64,000 bases of DNA from Methylosinus sp. LW4. Its GTDB lineage: Bacteria; Pseudomonadota; Alphaproteobacteria; Rhizobiales; Beijerinckiaceae. Position 1 is the first letter of the stretch; the number at the start of each line of letters is the position of its first letter. The notes below the pieces were generated by a model. It was not told the origin of the DNA and searched no databases. It worked only from the letters and a program-made list of their open reading frames with translations. Positions 46,790 to 55,726 of the stretch are shown piece after piece. The stretch lies in NCBI RefSeq assembly GCF_000379125.1, contig NZ_KB900626.1:2242667-2306666 (forward strand), given 5' to 3'. Both the position numbers and the translations under genes were made by a program.

Positions 46790-48309
46790 GAAGGCTCCTG
46801 TTGCGGCATGTTGCAAAAATCGCTGGCCGCGCCGGCGATTCGCGCCTGATAGGCGTCATTCGTCACCAGCTTCAGCAGCGCATCCGCGGCGTCGTCCCAT
46901 GTGAGATAGGAGGCTTCGCCGCGCATCGGCGCCTCGCGCGCGAGACGCAGAATCTCGCGCGCGAGATCGACCGAATCGAGAAGATCGAAATAGCGGACGT
47001 CAGGGCCGGCGATTTCGCGAAACACCGGAATATCCGAGGCGATGACGGGAACTCCGCGCCGGCCGGCCTCGACGAGCGGCAGGCCGAATCCTTCGACCAT
47101 GGACGGAAAGATCAAGCCGCGCGCGCGCTCATAACAATGGCGAAGATCGGCGTCGCTCGCATCGTTCAGCCAGAAGAGACGGCGACCGAACTCTGGATGT
47201 TCTCTGATCTCGCGCTGAAGCGCCTCGCTCTGCCAGCCGGGACGGCCGATGATGACATAGCGCGCGTCGAGGACATTGGAGCGCCACAGAAGATCGAAGG
47301 CTTCGAGCGCGATCGGATAGGCTTTTCTGGGCTCGAGCGTGCCGACGCTCAAAAAGAAAGGCGTCTCGTCGGCCGCTATCGCCCGCGCCTCGGCGGACAC
47401 GGATTTTTCGGCCTGCTCGTCGAAATCCGCGCCGAGGCGCCACCAGCCGACGCGCAGATCCGGCTTCGTCCGCGCGCCTTCGCGCGAGATATAGGCGACG
47501 ACGTCATCGGCCACGCTGCGCGATATGCAGAGGATGCGATCGCTCTTCAGCACGATGGATTCGAACCATGTCCTGAATTGATCCGTCATCGGCGCGGCGA
47601 CGCTGAGCGGCTGCGTCAGCGGGATGAGATCATAGACCAGAGTGACGAGCTGTCCGCCCGCGGCCGTCAGCTTTTCGATGATCGGAACATATTCGCCCGT
47701 CGCCTGCCAGCTCGCATCCAAGATCAGGAATTTGTCGCCCTTGCGAAATTCTATCGTCGGCAGCGGCGCGCGGCGCTCGAAGAAAGGCGCGAGCCGACCA
47801 TTGGCGATCACCACGGGAAGCGCGCCCTCGCCGCGCATGGAACGCTTGGCGATCTCACGAACGACGCGTTGAATTCCCTGATTGCCGCCATGCCGATAGG
47901 TCGGCGTCACATCGATGAAGAGGCGCGGCGAGGCGGAGTCGAGAATGGCGCGAGTGGGGTCGTTCTCGCCGAGCGGATTCAGAGGATGCCGCGGCGCGGG
48001 AATGCGCTTGCGCGTGCCGTCGTGCAGATGCGCGAGGCCGAGCAGACGCGTCATGGTCCAGACGAATTCCTTGATCTTCAGATAGCAATGCGCGGTGACG
48101 GGATCGATGGCGCCGGCGACGCGCTGGCGATGCAGCTCGAAATGCTCTTTCTGAATCTGCGCAGCGAGATAGAGCGCGATCCGCGTCGCCTCATCCTGCT
48201 GTCGCGCCATGTCCTGCTGTCGCGCCATGTCCTGCTGTCGCGCCATGTCTTCGGCGAGCCGGGCCGAGGCTGCGTCTTTCAGAAAATCCGGCGTTGCATG
48301 CATGTTCAT
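46786..48309 (-). CDS. Family 4-type glycosyltransferase
   Basis: About 507 aa, GT-B fold. The N-terminal region carries three copies of MARQQD and a helical segment (IQKEHFELHRQRVAGAIDP). The C-terminal donor-binding half has FFLSVGTLEPRKAYPIALEAF, RYVIIGRPGWQ and the E-x7-E signature in PSMVEGFGLPLVEAG. An N-terminal LFIDVTPTYRHGGNQGIQRVVRE motif is typical of rhamnosyl/mannosyltransferases of polysaccharide clusters. The ATG at 48309 is preferred for its ggga upstream; ATG at 48375 would add 22 residues. It forms an operon with the 47-aa peptide and the NYN gene. Confidence 0.85.
   Translation of the reverse strand: MNMHATPDFLKDAASARLAEDMARQQDMARQQDMARQQDEATRIALYLAAQIQKEHFELHRQRVAGAIDPVTAHCYLKIKEFVWTMTRLLGLAHLHDGTRKRIPAPRHPLNPLGENDPTRAILDSASPRLFIDVTPTYRHGGNQGIQRVVREIAKRSMRGEGALPVVIANGRLAPFFERRAPLPTIEFRKGDKFLILDASWQATGEYVPIIEKLTAAGGQLVTLVYDLIPLTQPLSVAAPMTDQFRTWFESIVLKSDRILCISRSVADDVVAYISREGARTKPDLRVGWWRLGADFDEQAEKSVSAEARAIAADETPFFLSVGTLEPRKAYPIALEAFDLLWRSNVLDARYVIIGRPGWQSEALQREIREHPEFGRRLFWLNDASDADLRHCYERARGLIFPSMVEGFGLPLVEAGRRGVPVIASDIPVFREIAGPDVRYFDLLDSVDLAREILRLAREAPMRGEASYLTWDDAADALLKLVTNDAYQARIAGAASDFCNMPQQEPS
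48195..48248. repeat. Three perfect 18-base tandem repeats inside the glycosyltransferase gene
   Basis: cctgctgtcgcgccatgt repeated three times without mismatch; on the minus strand it encodes Met-Ala-Arg-Gln-Gln-Asp three times. The unit is a multiple of three, so copy-number change alters protein length but not frame. Confidence 0.95.
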
Positions 48310-48441
48310 GGCTCGAAGTTTCCCGAATGCTCCGACGATCGCCGCCGCCTCGCGCCTTTCGACCACAGCCGTCATCGGCAATTGGTCGAGAAAGCGCGTT
48401 TCGAGCGTGACATTCGCCCATATCCGCCGACCCTTCGCGCG

Positions 48442-48515
48442 GCGTGGGAAAATATCCCACGCACTCTGCGAACAAAAATCCAGACTGTCAAGAGCGCGTG
48501 GGATTGTGTCCCACG
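48442..48515. promoter_or_regulatory. Two matched palindromic operator candidates
   Basis: GCGTGGGA-AAATA-TCCCACGC at 48442-48462 (8-bp perfect arms) and CGTGGGA-TTGTG-TCCCACG at 48497-48515 (7-bp arms). Same arms, same 5-base spacer, centres about 54 bases apart, roughly five helical turns. They lie between the divergent glycosyltransferase and DUF6502 genes and end 22 bases before the DUF6502 start. Confidence 0.75.
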
Positions 48516-48537
48516 GCGTCGCGGGTTAGATTCGATC

Positions 48538-49401
48538 ATGGCCGATAGCGAGGACAATGGGCTTACCGACGCCGCGCGCCTGCAACAGCCGATCGCCCGG
48601 CTGCTGCGTCCGCTCGTGCGGCTGCTGATTCGCTATGGCGTGACATTTCCCGCGCTCTGCGAGCTGCTGCGCGAGCTCTATGTGAATGTCGCGGTTCACG
48701 ACTGCGCTCTGCCGGACAAGGAGCAGACCGACAGCCGCATCAGCCTGCTCACCGGCATTCACCGCAAGGAGGTCCGCCGCCTCCGAGAGGCCGGCGCGCC
48801 GGTGCGGACCGTTCCCGCCAGCGTCTCGCGCACCTCGCAAATCGTCGCTCTATGGCTCGGCGACCGGCGCTTCGCCGATCGGAAAGGCGCCCCGGCGCCG
48901 CTGCGGCGCGCCGGATCGCCGGGCCGCGGTCCGACCTTCGAATCGCTGGTCGAGGAAGTGACGCGCGACGTGCGGCCGCGCGCCGTGCTCGACGAATGGC
49001 TCGATCGCAAGATCGTCTCGCTGGATGCGGATGGACGCGTCGTGCTCGGCGAGGCGGCCATCGCGCCCGACAAGGGCGACGAACGTCAGCTCTACTATTT
49101 CGGCCGCAATCTCCACGATCACATAGCGGCGGCGGCCGCCAATATCGTTCAGGAGCCGGCGCCCTTCATGGAGCGCGCCGTTCATTATGAAGGCCTCTCG
49201 GAAGATGGCGCGCGGCGTCTCGAGGCGCTGTCGCGCGAGCTGGCGATGGAAGGGCTGATCGCGGCCAATCGCGAGGCGCAGACGCTCCAGCGCAGCGACG
49301 AGGAAGGACGCTGGCGCTGGACCTTCGGCGTCTATGTCTATCGCGAGGACGAGCGGCCGTCGAGCGAGCCGGCGAGCGGAAAGAAGGGCGCGCGCGCGTG
49401 A
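48538..49401 (+). CDS. DUF6502 family protein
   Basis: A 287-aa protein. N-terminal half has LLRPLVRLLIRYGVTFPALCELLRELYVNVA and RISLLTGIHRKEVRRLRE, which looks like a winged-helix or HTH-type fold; the C-terminal half has LYYFGRNLHDHIAAAAANI. The family is usually paired with DUF5666 exported proteins, as here. The HTH-like part and the two palindromes just upstream suggest autoregulation, which is inference. The ATG at 48538 lies just past the second palindrome. Confidence 0.8.
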   Translation: MADSEDNGLTDAARLQQPIARLLRPLVRLLIRYGVTFPALCELLRELYVNVAVHDCALPDKEQTDSRISLLTGIHRKEVRRLREAGAPVRTVPASVSRTSQIVALWLGDRRFADRKGAPAPLRRAGSPGRGPTFESLVEEVTRDVRPRAVLDEWLDRKIVSLDADGRVVLGEAAIAPDKGDERQLYYFGRNLHDHIAAAAANIVQEPAPFMERAVHYEGLSEDGARRLEALSRELAMEGLIAANREAQTLQRSDEEGRWRWTFGVYVYREDERPSSEPASGKKGARA

Positions 49402-50576
49402 GCCCGTTCCGCCATCCGACTCGACGGCAATTGGCGAGCCTGCTCGCCTCGTTGCTCTCTTCCGCCGTGACGCGCGTCCAGGCCGCGGGCGACAAGCCCA
49501 AGGACAATGGCATTGGCGGGACCGGCTATATTTCCGTCATTCCCGACCGCGACAATGGCATTGGCGGAACCGGCGTCGTCGGAACCATTCGCGCTTTCGG
49601 CAGCATCATCGTCAACGGGCTTCGCATCTCCTATCCCGCGGACGCGGACGTGCGCATCGACGGCCACGCGGCGAGCGTCGGCGATCTGCGCATCGGCCAT
49701 GTCGTCTCGCTGGTGGCCGTCGACGACGGCGGACGATCGACGACGAATAAAATTCAGATTTTGCGCGAGGTCGTCGGGCCGGTGGAGCAAGTCTTCGACC
49801 ATGGCTTGCGCGTTCTCGGCCAAAGAATCGAATTCGGGCGCGGCGCCAGGATCGAGAAGCCGAGCGCCTTCGCCATCGGCCAGCATGTGGCGGTGAGCGG
49901 CCTTCGCCTGCCGGATCAGACGATCGTCGCGAGCCTCGTGGAGCGCGTGGAGCCCGGCGCCGCCCAGCTCGCCGGCGTCGTCACGCGCGCGGCGGATCGA
50001 CGGCTCGCCATCGGCGCACAAACCCTGTCCGGCGTCGCGGAGGCCATGCTCGGCCAACGCATATTGGTGCGCGGCGCGGCTGCGGATGGAACGCTGGACG
50101 TGATCTCGACATCCGCCGACGCCTGGCTCCCGCGCGGGCCGAGCAATTTTCTGGTGGAGACCTATCTCGAGCGGCGCGGCGCGACAGTGAAGACCGCGAG
50201 CGGCCTGTCGCTCGGCGGCGGCCATGACCTTTCCTTCCAGGGCGTGGCGCGCGCCGTCGTCGACATAGACGCGACATCGGCGGGCGGCTGGTCGATCCGC
50301 TCGCTGACGACGAGCGAGACGCTCGGCAAGCGCGGCGCCGCCAAGGAGCAGCGCGAGATCCCGGAGCCGCCGAGCCCGACGCGCCGGCCCGCCGACACAT
50401 CCCCCGGCGTCGGCGTCGAATTTCCGTCCGGCCTCGACTCTTCGGCCGCGCCGCGCGGCTATGGGACTCCTGCAATCCCGACGGGTCCCGTCGGTCCGGG
50501 CTTTCCTTCCGGGCCGGGCGGCTTCGGCAGCGGCGGCGGCGCGCCGAACCCCGGCTTCGGCCGGTCGGGGCGATGA
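49398..50576 (+). CDS. DUF5666 domain-containing exported protein
   Basis: A 392-aa secreted protein. Signal-like N-terminus (ASLLASLLSSAVTRVQA), then two DNGIGGTG repeats, then beta-rich DUF5666 units: VVGTIRAFGSIIVNGLRISY, VDDGGRS, and VVTRAADRRLAIGAQTLSG. The last 65 residues are Pro/Gly-rich (GPVGPGFPSGPGGFGSGGG). The GTG start overlaps the DUF6502 stop by four bases (GTGA), so the pair is translationally coupled. Function unknown; an envelope or surface role is likely from the signal peptide. Confidence 0.85.
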   Translation: MSPFRHPTRRQLASLLASLLSSAVTRVQAAGDKPKDNGIGGTGYISVIPDRDNGIGGTGVVGTIRAFGSIIVNGLRISYPADADVRIDGHAASVGDLRIGHVVSLVAVDDGGRSTTNKIQILREVVGPVEQVFDHGLRVLGQRIEFGRGARIEKPSAFAIGQHVAVSGLRLPDQTIVASLVERVEPGAAQLAGVVTRAADRRLAIGAQTLSGVAEAMLGQRILVRGAAADGTLDVISTSADAWLPRGPSNFLVETYLERRGATVKTASGLSLGGGHDLSFQGVARAVVDIDATSAGGWSIRSLTTSETLGKRGAAKEQREIPEPPSPTRRPADTSPGVGVEFPSGLDSSAAPRGYGTPAIPTGPVGPGFPSGPGGFGSGGGAPNPGFGRSGR

Positions 50577-50741
50577 GCGGCGAATCGCAAAAATCGGAGG
50601 CGGCGGCCGGCTGTGGTGTTGTGCCCGCGAACAGATTCCCACTTCGCTCGAAAACACTCTAGAAATTGCAACGCCCTCGCCGCCTGAGCTCGCCGCGAGG
50701 AGGATCGGAGCCATGAATTCTCTCTAGCGGGGTTTGGCGAC

Positions 50742-51419
50742 ATGACCATCTTGCTCGTCGAGGACGAGGCCGATCTCGCGCAATTGCTCGTCGATCAGAT
50801 GCGCGGCGCGGGATTGGTCGTCGATCGCGTCGGCTCGCTCGACGACGCCGTCGAATCCGTGCGACAATTTCCTTACGATCTCGTCTTGCTGGATCGGCGC
50901 CTGCCGGACGGCGACGGCTTGTCGATCGTGCCCCAGCTGAGAAGGACGCGACCGGGCATACGCGTTCTCGTCGTCACTGCGCTCGACGGGGCCAGCGACA
51001 GGGTCGAGGGGCTCGATAGCGGCGCCGATGACTATCTGATCAAGCCCTTCGACACCGAGGAGCTGCTGGCGCGCATACGCGCGAGCCTCAGGCGTCCCGG
51101 TTGCGAGATCTCTCCTCCCATCGCCGTCGGCGCGCTGTCCTTCGATCTCGCCACCCGCAACGCCAGCGTCGGCGGCCGCGCCTTGGTGCTGCATGGACGT
51201 GAGCTCGCTCTGCTCGAGGCGCTCATTCGCCGCGTCGGCCGCGTCGTCTCGCGCAGCGTGCTCATGGGCGAGGTCTATGGCCTCGACGAGGATACGCTGC
51301 CGAACTCGCTCGATGTGCTGGTGTCGCGCTTGCGCAAGCGCCTCGGCGACGCGAAGGCGGGAACGAGCATCTACCCGGCCCGCGGCATCGGATATATCCT
51401 CACCGAGACGCAGCCGTGA
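50742..51419 (+). CDS. OmpR-family response regulator
   Basis: A 225-aa regulator: receiver domain with E7/D8 and phosphoacceptor Asp51 (LVLLDRRLPDGDG), switch Lys in DDYLIKPFDTEELLARI, and a C-terminal winged helix (about residues 125-220) with RELALLEALIRR, VLMGEVYG, LDVLVSRLRKRLGD and the terminal YPARGIGYILTE hairpin. The next gene is its kinase, overlapping by four bases. The convergent PepSY gene and the transport genes beyond it are plausible targets. Confidence 0.93.
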   Translation: MTILLVEDEADLAQLLVDQMRGAGLVVDRVGSLDDAVESVRQFPYDLVLLDRRLPDGDGLSIVPQLRRTRPGIRVLVVTALDGASDRVEGLDSGADDYLIKPFDTEELLARIRASLRRPGCEISPPIAVGALSFDLATRNASVGGRALVLHGRELALLEALIRRVGRVVSRSVLMGEVYGLDEDTLPNSLDVLVSRLRKRLGDAKAGTSIYPARGIGYILTETQP

Positions 51420-52837
51420 AGGGCCATCCGTCCATCACGCGTCGGCTGATCGCCTCGCTGATCGTCGTGGAGCTGGCGTTGCTGCTCGCGACATTTCTCG
51501 GAGCGCTGTTCTACAATCAGCTCGGATCGACCCACAGCGCGGCCTCGGAGCTCGACGCCTATTCGGAATATCATGCGCGCAGCCTGCTCGCGCAATCGAT
51601 CGTTCGATCCGCAGACGGCGAGCGCCGCATCGAGCCGAGCGCCGACTTGCGCGACTACGCGCGCGAAAGGCCGAGCTTTCGATTTGCGGCCTTCGATCCG
51701 ACGTCGCGCCGGCCGATCGCGGGGTCCGATCCTAAGCTCGTCGCATATCTGAGCCATGTCGACCGTATTCAGATCGATTCGACGAAATTCCATATCGCCG
51801 ATGACGGCGGCGATCATCGACAAGGCTATATGAAGATGCAGGCGACGCCGGCGGGCGACGCCATGCTGGCCGTCTATGGCTATGTCTACGGGCCCGGCGA
51901 CCTGATCTTCAACATCAAAAATGCGCTGGACGGCTTCCTCTCTCACACCACGCTTTTGCTGTTTTCGCCTCTGATCGTCGGGTCGGTGGCGATGGCGCTG
52001 CTGGTCGTGCGTCACGGCGTGGCGCCGCTCGGACGCGCCGTCGCCTCCGCCGAGCGAATCGACCTCGACTCGCTCGACCAGCGATTGGAGACGGCGGCTG
52101 TGCCGGTCGAGATCATGCCGCTCGTCGTCGCGGTGAACGCCGCCCTGGCGAGAGTCGACGCGGGCGTCGCGCGTCAGCGCCGCTTCATCGCCAACGCCGC
52201 TCATGAGCTGCGCACGCCGGTCGCCGTCTTGAACGCGCGGATCGACGCGCCGCGCAAGCCGGACTTCGATGTGGAGATCAAGCGAGACGTGCGACGCATC
52301 CGCAACATCGTCGAGCAGCTTCTGGTGGCGAGCCGTCTCGGCGAACGGCCCGAGGAGATGAACCAGGAGGTCGATCTCGTGGAGGCGGCGCAGGCCCAGG
52401 TCGCCGATCATACGCTCCTCGCCCTCAAGGCAGGGCGTCAAATCGAGTTCGAAGCGCCGCGCGAGCGCGTTCTGGTGAGAGGCAGCCGGCGCGCCATCGA
52501 GACGATCGTCGCCAATCTCGTCGACAATGCGCTGCGCGCCGAGCCGGCCGGCGGAATGGTGCTGGTGAGCGTCGGAGCAGACGCCTCGATCTCGATCGTC
52601 GATCATGGCGCAGGCGTCGAAAAGGCCGACCGCGAGGCCGTCTTCGAAGCGTTCTGGCGCAAGAGCGAAGCGACGCCGGGAACGGGGCTCGGGCTGGCGA
52701 TCGTCCGCGAGCTCGCGCAGCTTCACGGCGGCTCCGTCACGATGAAGGAAACGCTCGGAGGCGGCGCGACCTTCGAAGTGCGGCTGACGAGACTGGAGCC
52801 GCCGACCGCCGCCTGTCGACCACAGGCTCCGCTATAG
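51416..52837 (+). CDS. Membrane sensor histidine kinase
   Basis: A 473-aa kinase. Two transmembrane helices (about residues 13-32 and 178-200) enclose a periplasmic domain of about 145 residues. A short HAMP-like segment leads to HisKA with His263 (AAHELRTPVAVLN), then HATPase motifs NLVDNALRA, DHGAGVE and [12 protein letters not shown] start overlapping the regulator stop. The periplasmic part contains a few His (HRQGYMKM, FHIADDGGDHR) but no recognised metal-binding signature. It ends 38 bases from the convergent PepSY gene. Confidence 0.92.
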   Translation: MKGHPSITRRLIASLIVVELALLLATFLGALFYNQLGSTHSAASELDAYSEYHARSLLAQSIVRSADGERRIEPSADLRDYARERPSFRFAAFDPTSRRPIAGSDPKLVAYLSHVDRIQIDSTKFHIADDGGDHRQGYMKMQATPAGDAMLAVYGYVYGPGDLIFNIKNALDGFLSHTTLLLFSPLIVGSVAMALLVVRHGVAPLGRAVASAERIDLDSLDQRLETAAVPVEIMPLVVAVNAALARVDAGVARQRRFIANAAHELRTPVAVLNARIDAPRKPDFDVEIKRDVRRIRNIVEQLLVASRLGERPEEMNQEVDLVEAAQAQVADHTLLALKAGRQIEFEAPRERVLVRGSRRAIETIVANLVDNALRAEPAGGMVLVSVGADASISIVDHGAGVEKADREAVFEAFWRKSEATPGTGLGLAIVRELAQLHGGSVTMKETLGGGATFEVRLTRLEPPTAACRPQAPL

Positions 52838-52875
52838 ATTTCGGCTCGCCGAAGGAAAGAGCGATCTCGCGCGCA

Positions 52876-54129
52876 TCAGTCGATGACGGCCGCTTCTAGC
52901 GGTTTTCCGAGGGAGACCGCCTGCGTCTTGCGGAAGCGCCGCGCCTTGCGTTTCTTCCACCAGATATAGACGCCGGTGGCGGACAGCATGGCGATGACGA
53001 GGCCGAGCGCGCAGACGAAGATCTTGTAGGGAAGACCGAACACATGCGCCATGTGCAAGGCGCCGAGCCAGCGGTCGATCAGATCCCGCGTCGTCGTCCC
53101 GGCGGCGAGCAAGGGCAGGTCCACCGGCGCGCCAGTGTCGCCGTCGAGAATGACGAGGGTCGGATTTTCTTCGAGAAAGCCGTCATGCGCGTCGCCGCTG
53201 CTCCGCGCGACGTAGAAATAGACGCCCATCTTGTCGATATAGGCGAAGGTCGTCGGCTGGTCCGGCGCGGGTCGCCCATTTTTCCTGGCCTGCTCCTCCG
53301 CGAGACGCTGCGCGGTCTCGAGCCCGGCGCGCAGTTCGAGCGTGGGAGCGGCGTTCGCCGCGCGTCTCGGCTTCTCCATCATCGCGCGCAGATCGTCGAG
53401 CATGGAGTGATGCTCCATCAGCTTCGACATCGTCCAATCATAGACGGGCCGCAGATTGAACATCACGCTCGACCAGGCGAAGACGAGCAAGATCGGCCAG
53501 AGCCAGAGGCCGCTCGCCCGGTGCAGATCGAAATTGAGCCGATAGGCGCCGGCGCCGCGCTTGATGAGCCAGGCGGCCTTCCATTTCCGCCAGAAGCCCG
53601 TGAGGGAGACCGGCAGAGTGAGATAGAAGCCGTTGAAGCAGTCGAGCGTCCAAAAGACGGCCACTATGCCGAGGATCAGCGTGCCCGCGCCGCGGACGAG
53701 CAAGGCGTCGTGCAATTTCAGGACGAATGGCATGAAATTGATCATGCCTTCGGAAATGTCGCCTCGGGTCCGTCGTCCGAGCTCGGCGCCCGTCCAGGGA
53801 TCGACGAAGAATTGGTTGAAGCCGAGCTCATAGGGCTTTTTGGTCGCGGGATCGATCTCGGGCTGATAGTTGATCCCCGCCTGATCGACGCCATTCCATG
53901 TCGCGCCGGCGACGCGCGCATTGGGAATGGCCGGCGCGCGCTCCATCAGCGTCGCGAGATCGAGCGGCGGAACGCCCGGCCGCGGCGCGGCGTAGAGCTT
54001 GGCCGCGAAAACCCGCTCGAGCTCCTTGTCGAAGGCGAGCAGGCTGCCGGTGAGGCCGACGACGACGAGGAACCCCGCCATCGACAGACCGATCCAGCGG
54101 TGGAGGAAGACGAGGATGTTTCGGATCAT
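52876..54129 (-). CDS. PepSY-TM inner-membrane protein (ferric-siderophore reductase-like), copy 1
   Basis: A 417-aa protein with four transmembrane helices. Helix 1 has FLHRWIGLSMAGFLVVVGLTG; later helices contain LHDALLVRGAGTLILG, FDLHRASGLWLWPILLVFAW and LHMAHVFGLPYKIFVC, each with a conserved His near the membrane face, as in FpvG/FoxB-type reductases that may bind heme. Two PepSY-like periplasmic segments lie between helices 1-2 and 3-4. Start at 54129 (MIRNILVFLHRW), parallel to copy 2. It follows the NodT-type outer-membrane gene by 178 bases. Confidence 0.88.
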   Translation of the reverse strand: MIRNILVFLHRWIGLSMAGFLVVVGLTGSLLAFDKELERVFAAKLYAAPRPGVPPLDLATLMERAPAIPNARVAGATWNGVDQAGINYQPEIDPATKKPYELGFNQFFVDPWTGAELGRRTRGDISEGMINFMPFVLKLHDALLVRGAGTLILGIVAVFWTLDCFNGFYLTLPVSLTGFWRKWKAAWLIKRGAGAYRLNFDLHRASGLWLWPILLVFAWSSVMFNLRPVYDWTMSKLMEHHSMLDDLRAMMEKPRRAANAAPTLELRAGLETAQRLAEEQARKNGRPAPDQPTTFAYIDKMGVYFYVARSSGDAHDGFLEENPTLVILDGDTGAPVDLPLLAAGTTTRDLIDRWLGALHMAHVFGLPYKIFVCALGLVIAMLSATGVYIWWKKRKARRFRKTQAVSLGKPLEAAVID

Positions 54130-54307
54130 GGCCGCACCGAGAAATAGATGAAGCAATCGCTCGAGGGAGGCTAGCGCCGCGAGGCTGACATGGTCCTGTC
54201 GACATACGCATTTCGCTCCGTCGCAACGAGCGAAGGCGGAACTGTGGAGACTCCGCGCTCGAAAGGGGCTCCTTCGGACGCGAATATGGAGACCGCTTCG
54301 GCGGCGC

Positions 54308-55726
54308 TTATCCGCCGGTCGCCGTGAACAGCGCCGCGACGTCGGAGAGGCGGCTCGCCTCGGCGCGGACGCGGGCCATAGAGGCGTTGAGATAAGACTG
54401 TTGCGCGGTCAAGACGGCGAGCTGCGAGACGCCGCCATATTTGCGTTGCGCGCGCGTCTGGTCGAGGAAGCGCCGCGCGGCGGCTTCTGCGAGGCGCGCG
54501 TCGCGCACCGAGCGCGCGTCGGCTTGAAGCGCCCGCAGGCTGTCGGCGACATTCTGGAACGCGCCGATCATCGTCTCGCGATAGCGCGCTTTCGCCTCCT
54601 CGAGCCGCGCCTCGGCGGCGCGCTGGCGGTTCAGCAGCGTCATTCCCTGAAAAATCGGCTGCGAGACCGTTCCCGCGAGCGTATAGAAGCCCGTTCCCGG
54701 CGCGAATAATTGCGCGAGCTTCAGCGCGCTGGCTCCTGTGTCGGCGGTGAGCGTCACATTGGGGAGGCGGGCGGCGAGCGCCACGCCGACATCCGCGCTC
54801 GCTCCATGCACATCCGTCGCCGCCTGCAATATGTCTGGCCGTTTTTCGACGACCTGCGCCGGCAGACGCAGCGGAAGCTCCTTGGGAAGCGCCAATTCGG
54901 AGAGCGCGAAGGTCTCGTCGATCTCCTGTGACGGATAGCGGCCGACGAGCGCGGTCAGGCGATTGCGCTGCGCGGCGAGCCGCCCCTCGAGTCCGGGGAG
55001 CGACTGGCGCGTCTGCGCCAGCGCGGCCTCCTGAGACGCGAGATCGAGCCCGGAGGCGGCGCCGAGAGAATGCTGCAAGGTGAGCAGCGAGAGATTTTCC
55101 TGCTGGATCGCCACCAGCTTCTGAGTCGTGGCGATCTGGCTGCGCAGCGAGGCCTCCTCGATCGCCGCGACGACGACGTCATGGGCGAGCGTCAGTCGGG
55201 CCGCCGCCAATTGCAGGCGCGCACGCTCGGCTTGCGCCGCGAGCGATTCGACGGCCCTCGCATTGGCGCCCCAAATATCCGACGTGAAGGAGGCGTTCAA
55301 TTGCTTGGTGAACAGATTGGTCGGCGCGCCGCCGGCGGCTCTCGACCGGGTCGAACTCGACATTCCCGAAACCTGCGGAAAAAACGCCCCCTCCTGCGCG
55401 CTCACCGTCGCATCCGCCGCGCGTATCGCCGCCTCCGCCGCCTCGAGCGTCGGGCTTTTCGCGAGGGCCTCCTCGACGAGCGCGTCCAGCGCCTCGGAGC
55501 GATAAGCCTTCCACCATTGCGGCGGCGCCTCCGCGCCTTGCGCGAAGCTCTGTCCATTGCCGGGCGAGACGGTCGGCTCGCGCGTGAATCGCGTCGCGTC
55601 CGGCGCGGGAACGGGCGTGTAATCCGGGCCGACCGCGCAGGCGGAGAGCGTCATGCTCGCGAGCGCGACTCCTAGGACGCGTCGTCCTGCTCGGCCGCGG
55701 CGAATGAGGAGATTCGCGTCAGTCAC
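54308..55726 (-). CDS. NodT/OprM-family outer-membrane efflux lipoprotein
   Basis: A 472-aa TolC-like channel. A lipoprotein signal (VALASMTLSACAVGPDY) ends at a lipobox Cys. Two OEP repeats follow, each with coiled-coil hairpins (for example EEALAKSPTLEAAEAAIRAA and SIATTQ-type heptads) and beta segments; ALVGRYPSQ and TLAGTVSQPIFQG are typical family positions. GTG start overlaps the macB stop by eight bases. Third component of the macA-macB export system; the order matches PvdR-PvdT-OpmQ. Confidence 0.9.
   Translation of the reverse strand: MTDANLLIRRGRAGRRVLGVALASMTLSACAVGPDYTPVPAPDATRFTREPTVSPGNGQSFAQGAEAPPQWWKAYRSEALDALVEEALAKSPTLEAAEAAIRAADATVSAQEGAFFPQVSGMSSSTRSRAAGGAPTNLFTKQLNASFTSDIWGANARAVESLAAQAERARLQLAAARLTLAHDVVVAAIEEASLRSQIATTQKLVAIQQENLSLLTLQHSLGAASGLDLASQEAALAQTRQSLPGLEGRLAAQRNRLTALVGRYPSQEIDETFALSELALPKELPLRLPAQVVEKRPDILQAATDVHGASADVGVALAARLPNVTLTADTGASALKLAQLFAPGTGFYTLAGTVSQPIFQGMTLLNRQRAAEARLEEAKARYRETMIGAFQNVADSLRALQADARSVRDARLAEAAARRFLDQTRAQRKYGGVSQLAVLTAQQSYLNASMARVRAEASRLSDVAALFTATGG

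Noticed and set aside
48195..48248. CRISPR array or phase-variable tract
   Set aside because: Three contiguous repeats without spacers, and the unit is in frame, so neither applies.
46801..48537. Plus-strand frame continuous with DUF6502
   Set aside because: Upstream 580 codons are antisense to the glycosyltransferase; the family start is the ATG at 48538.
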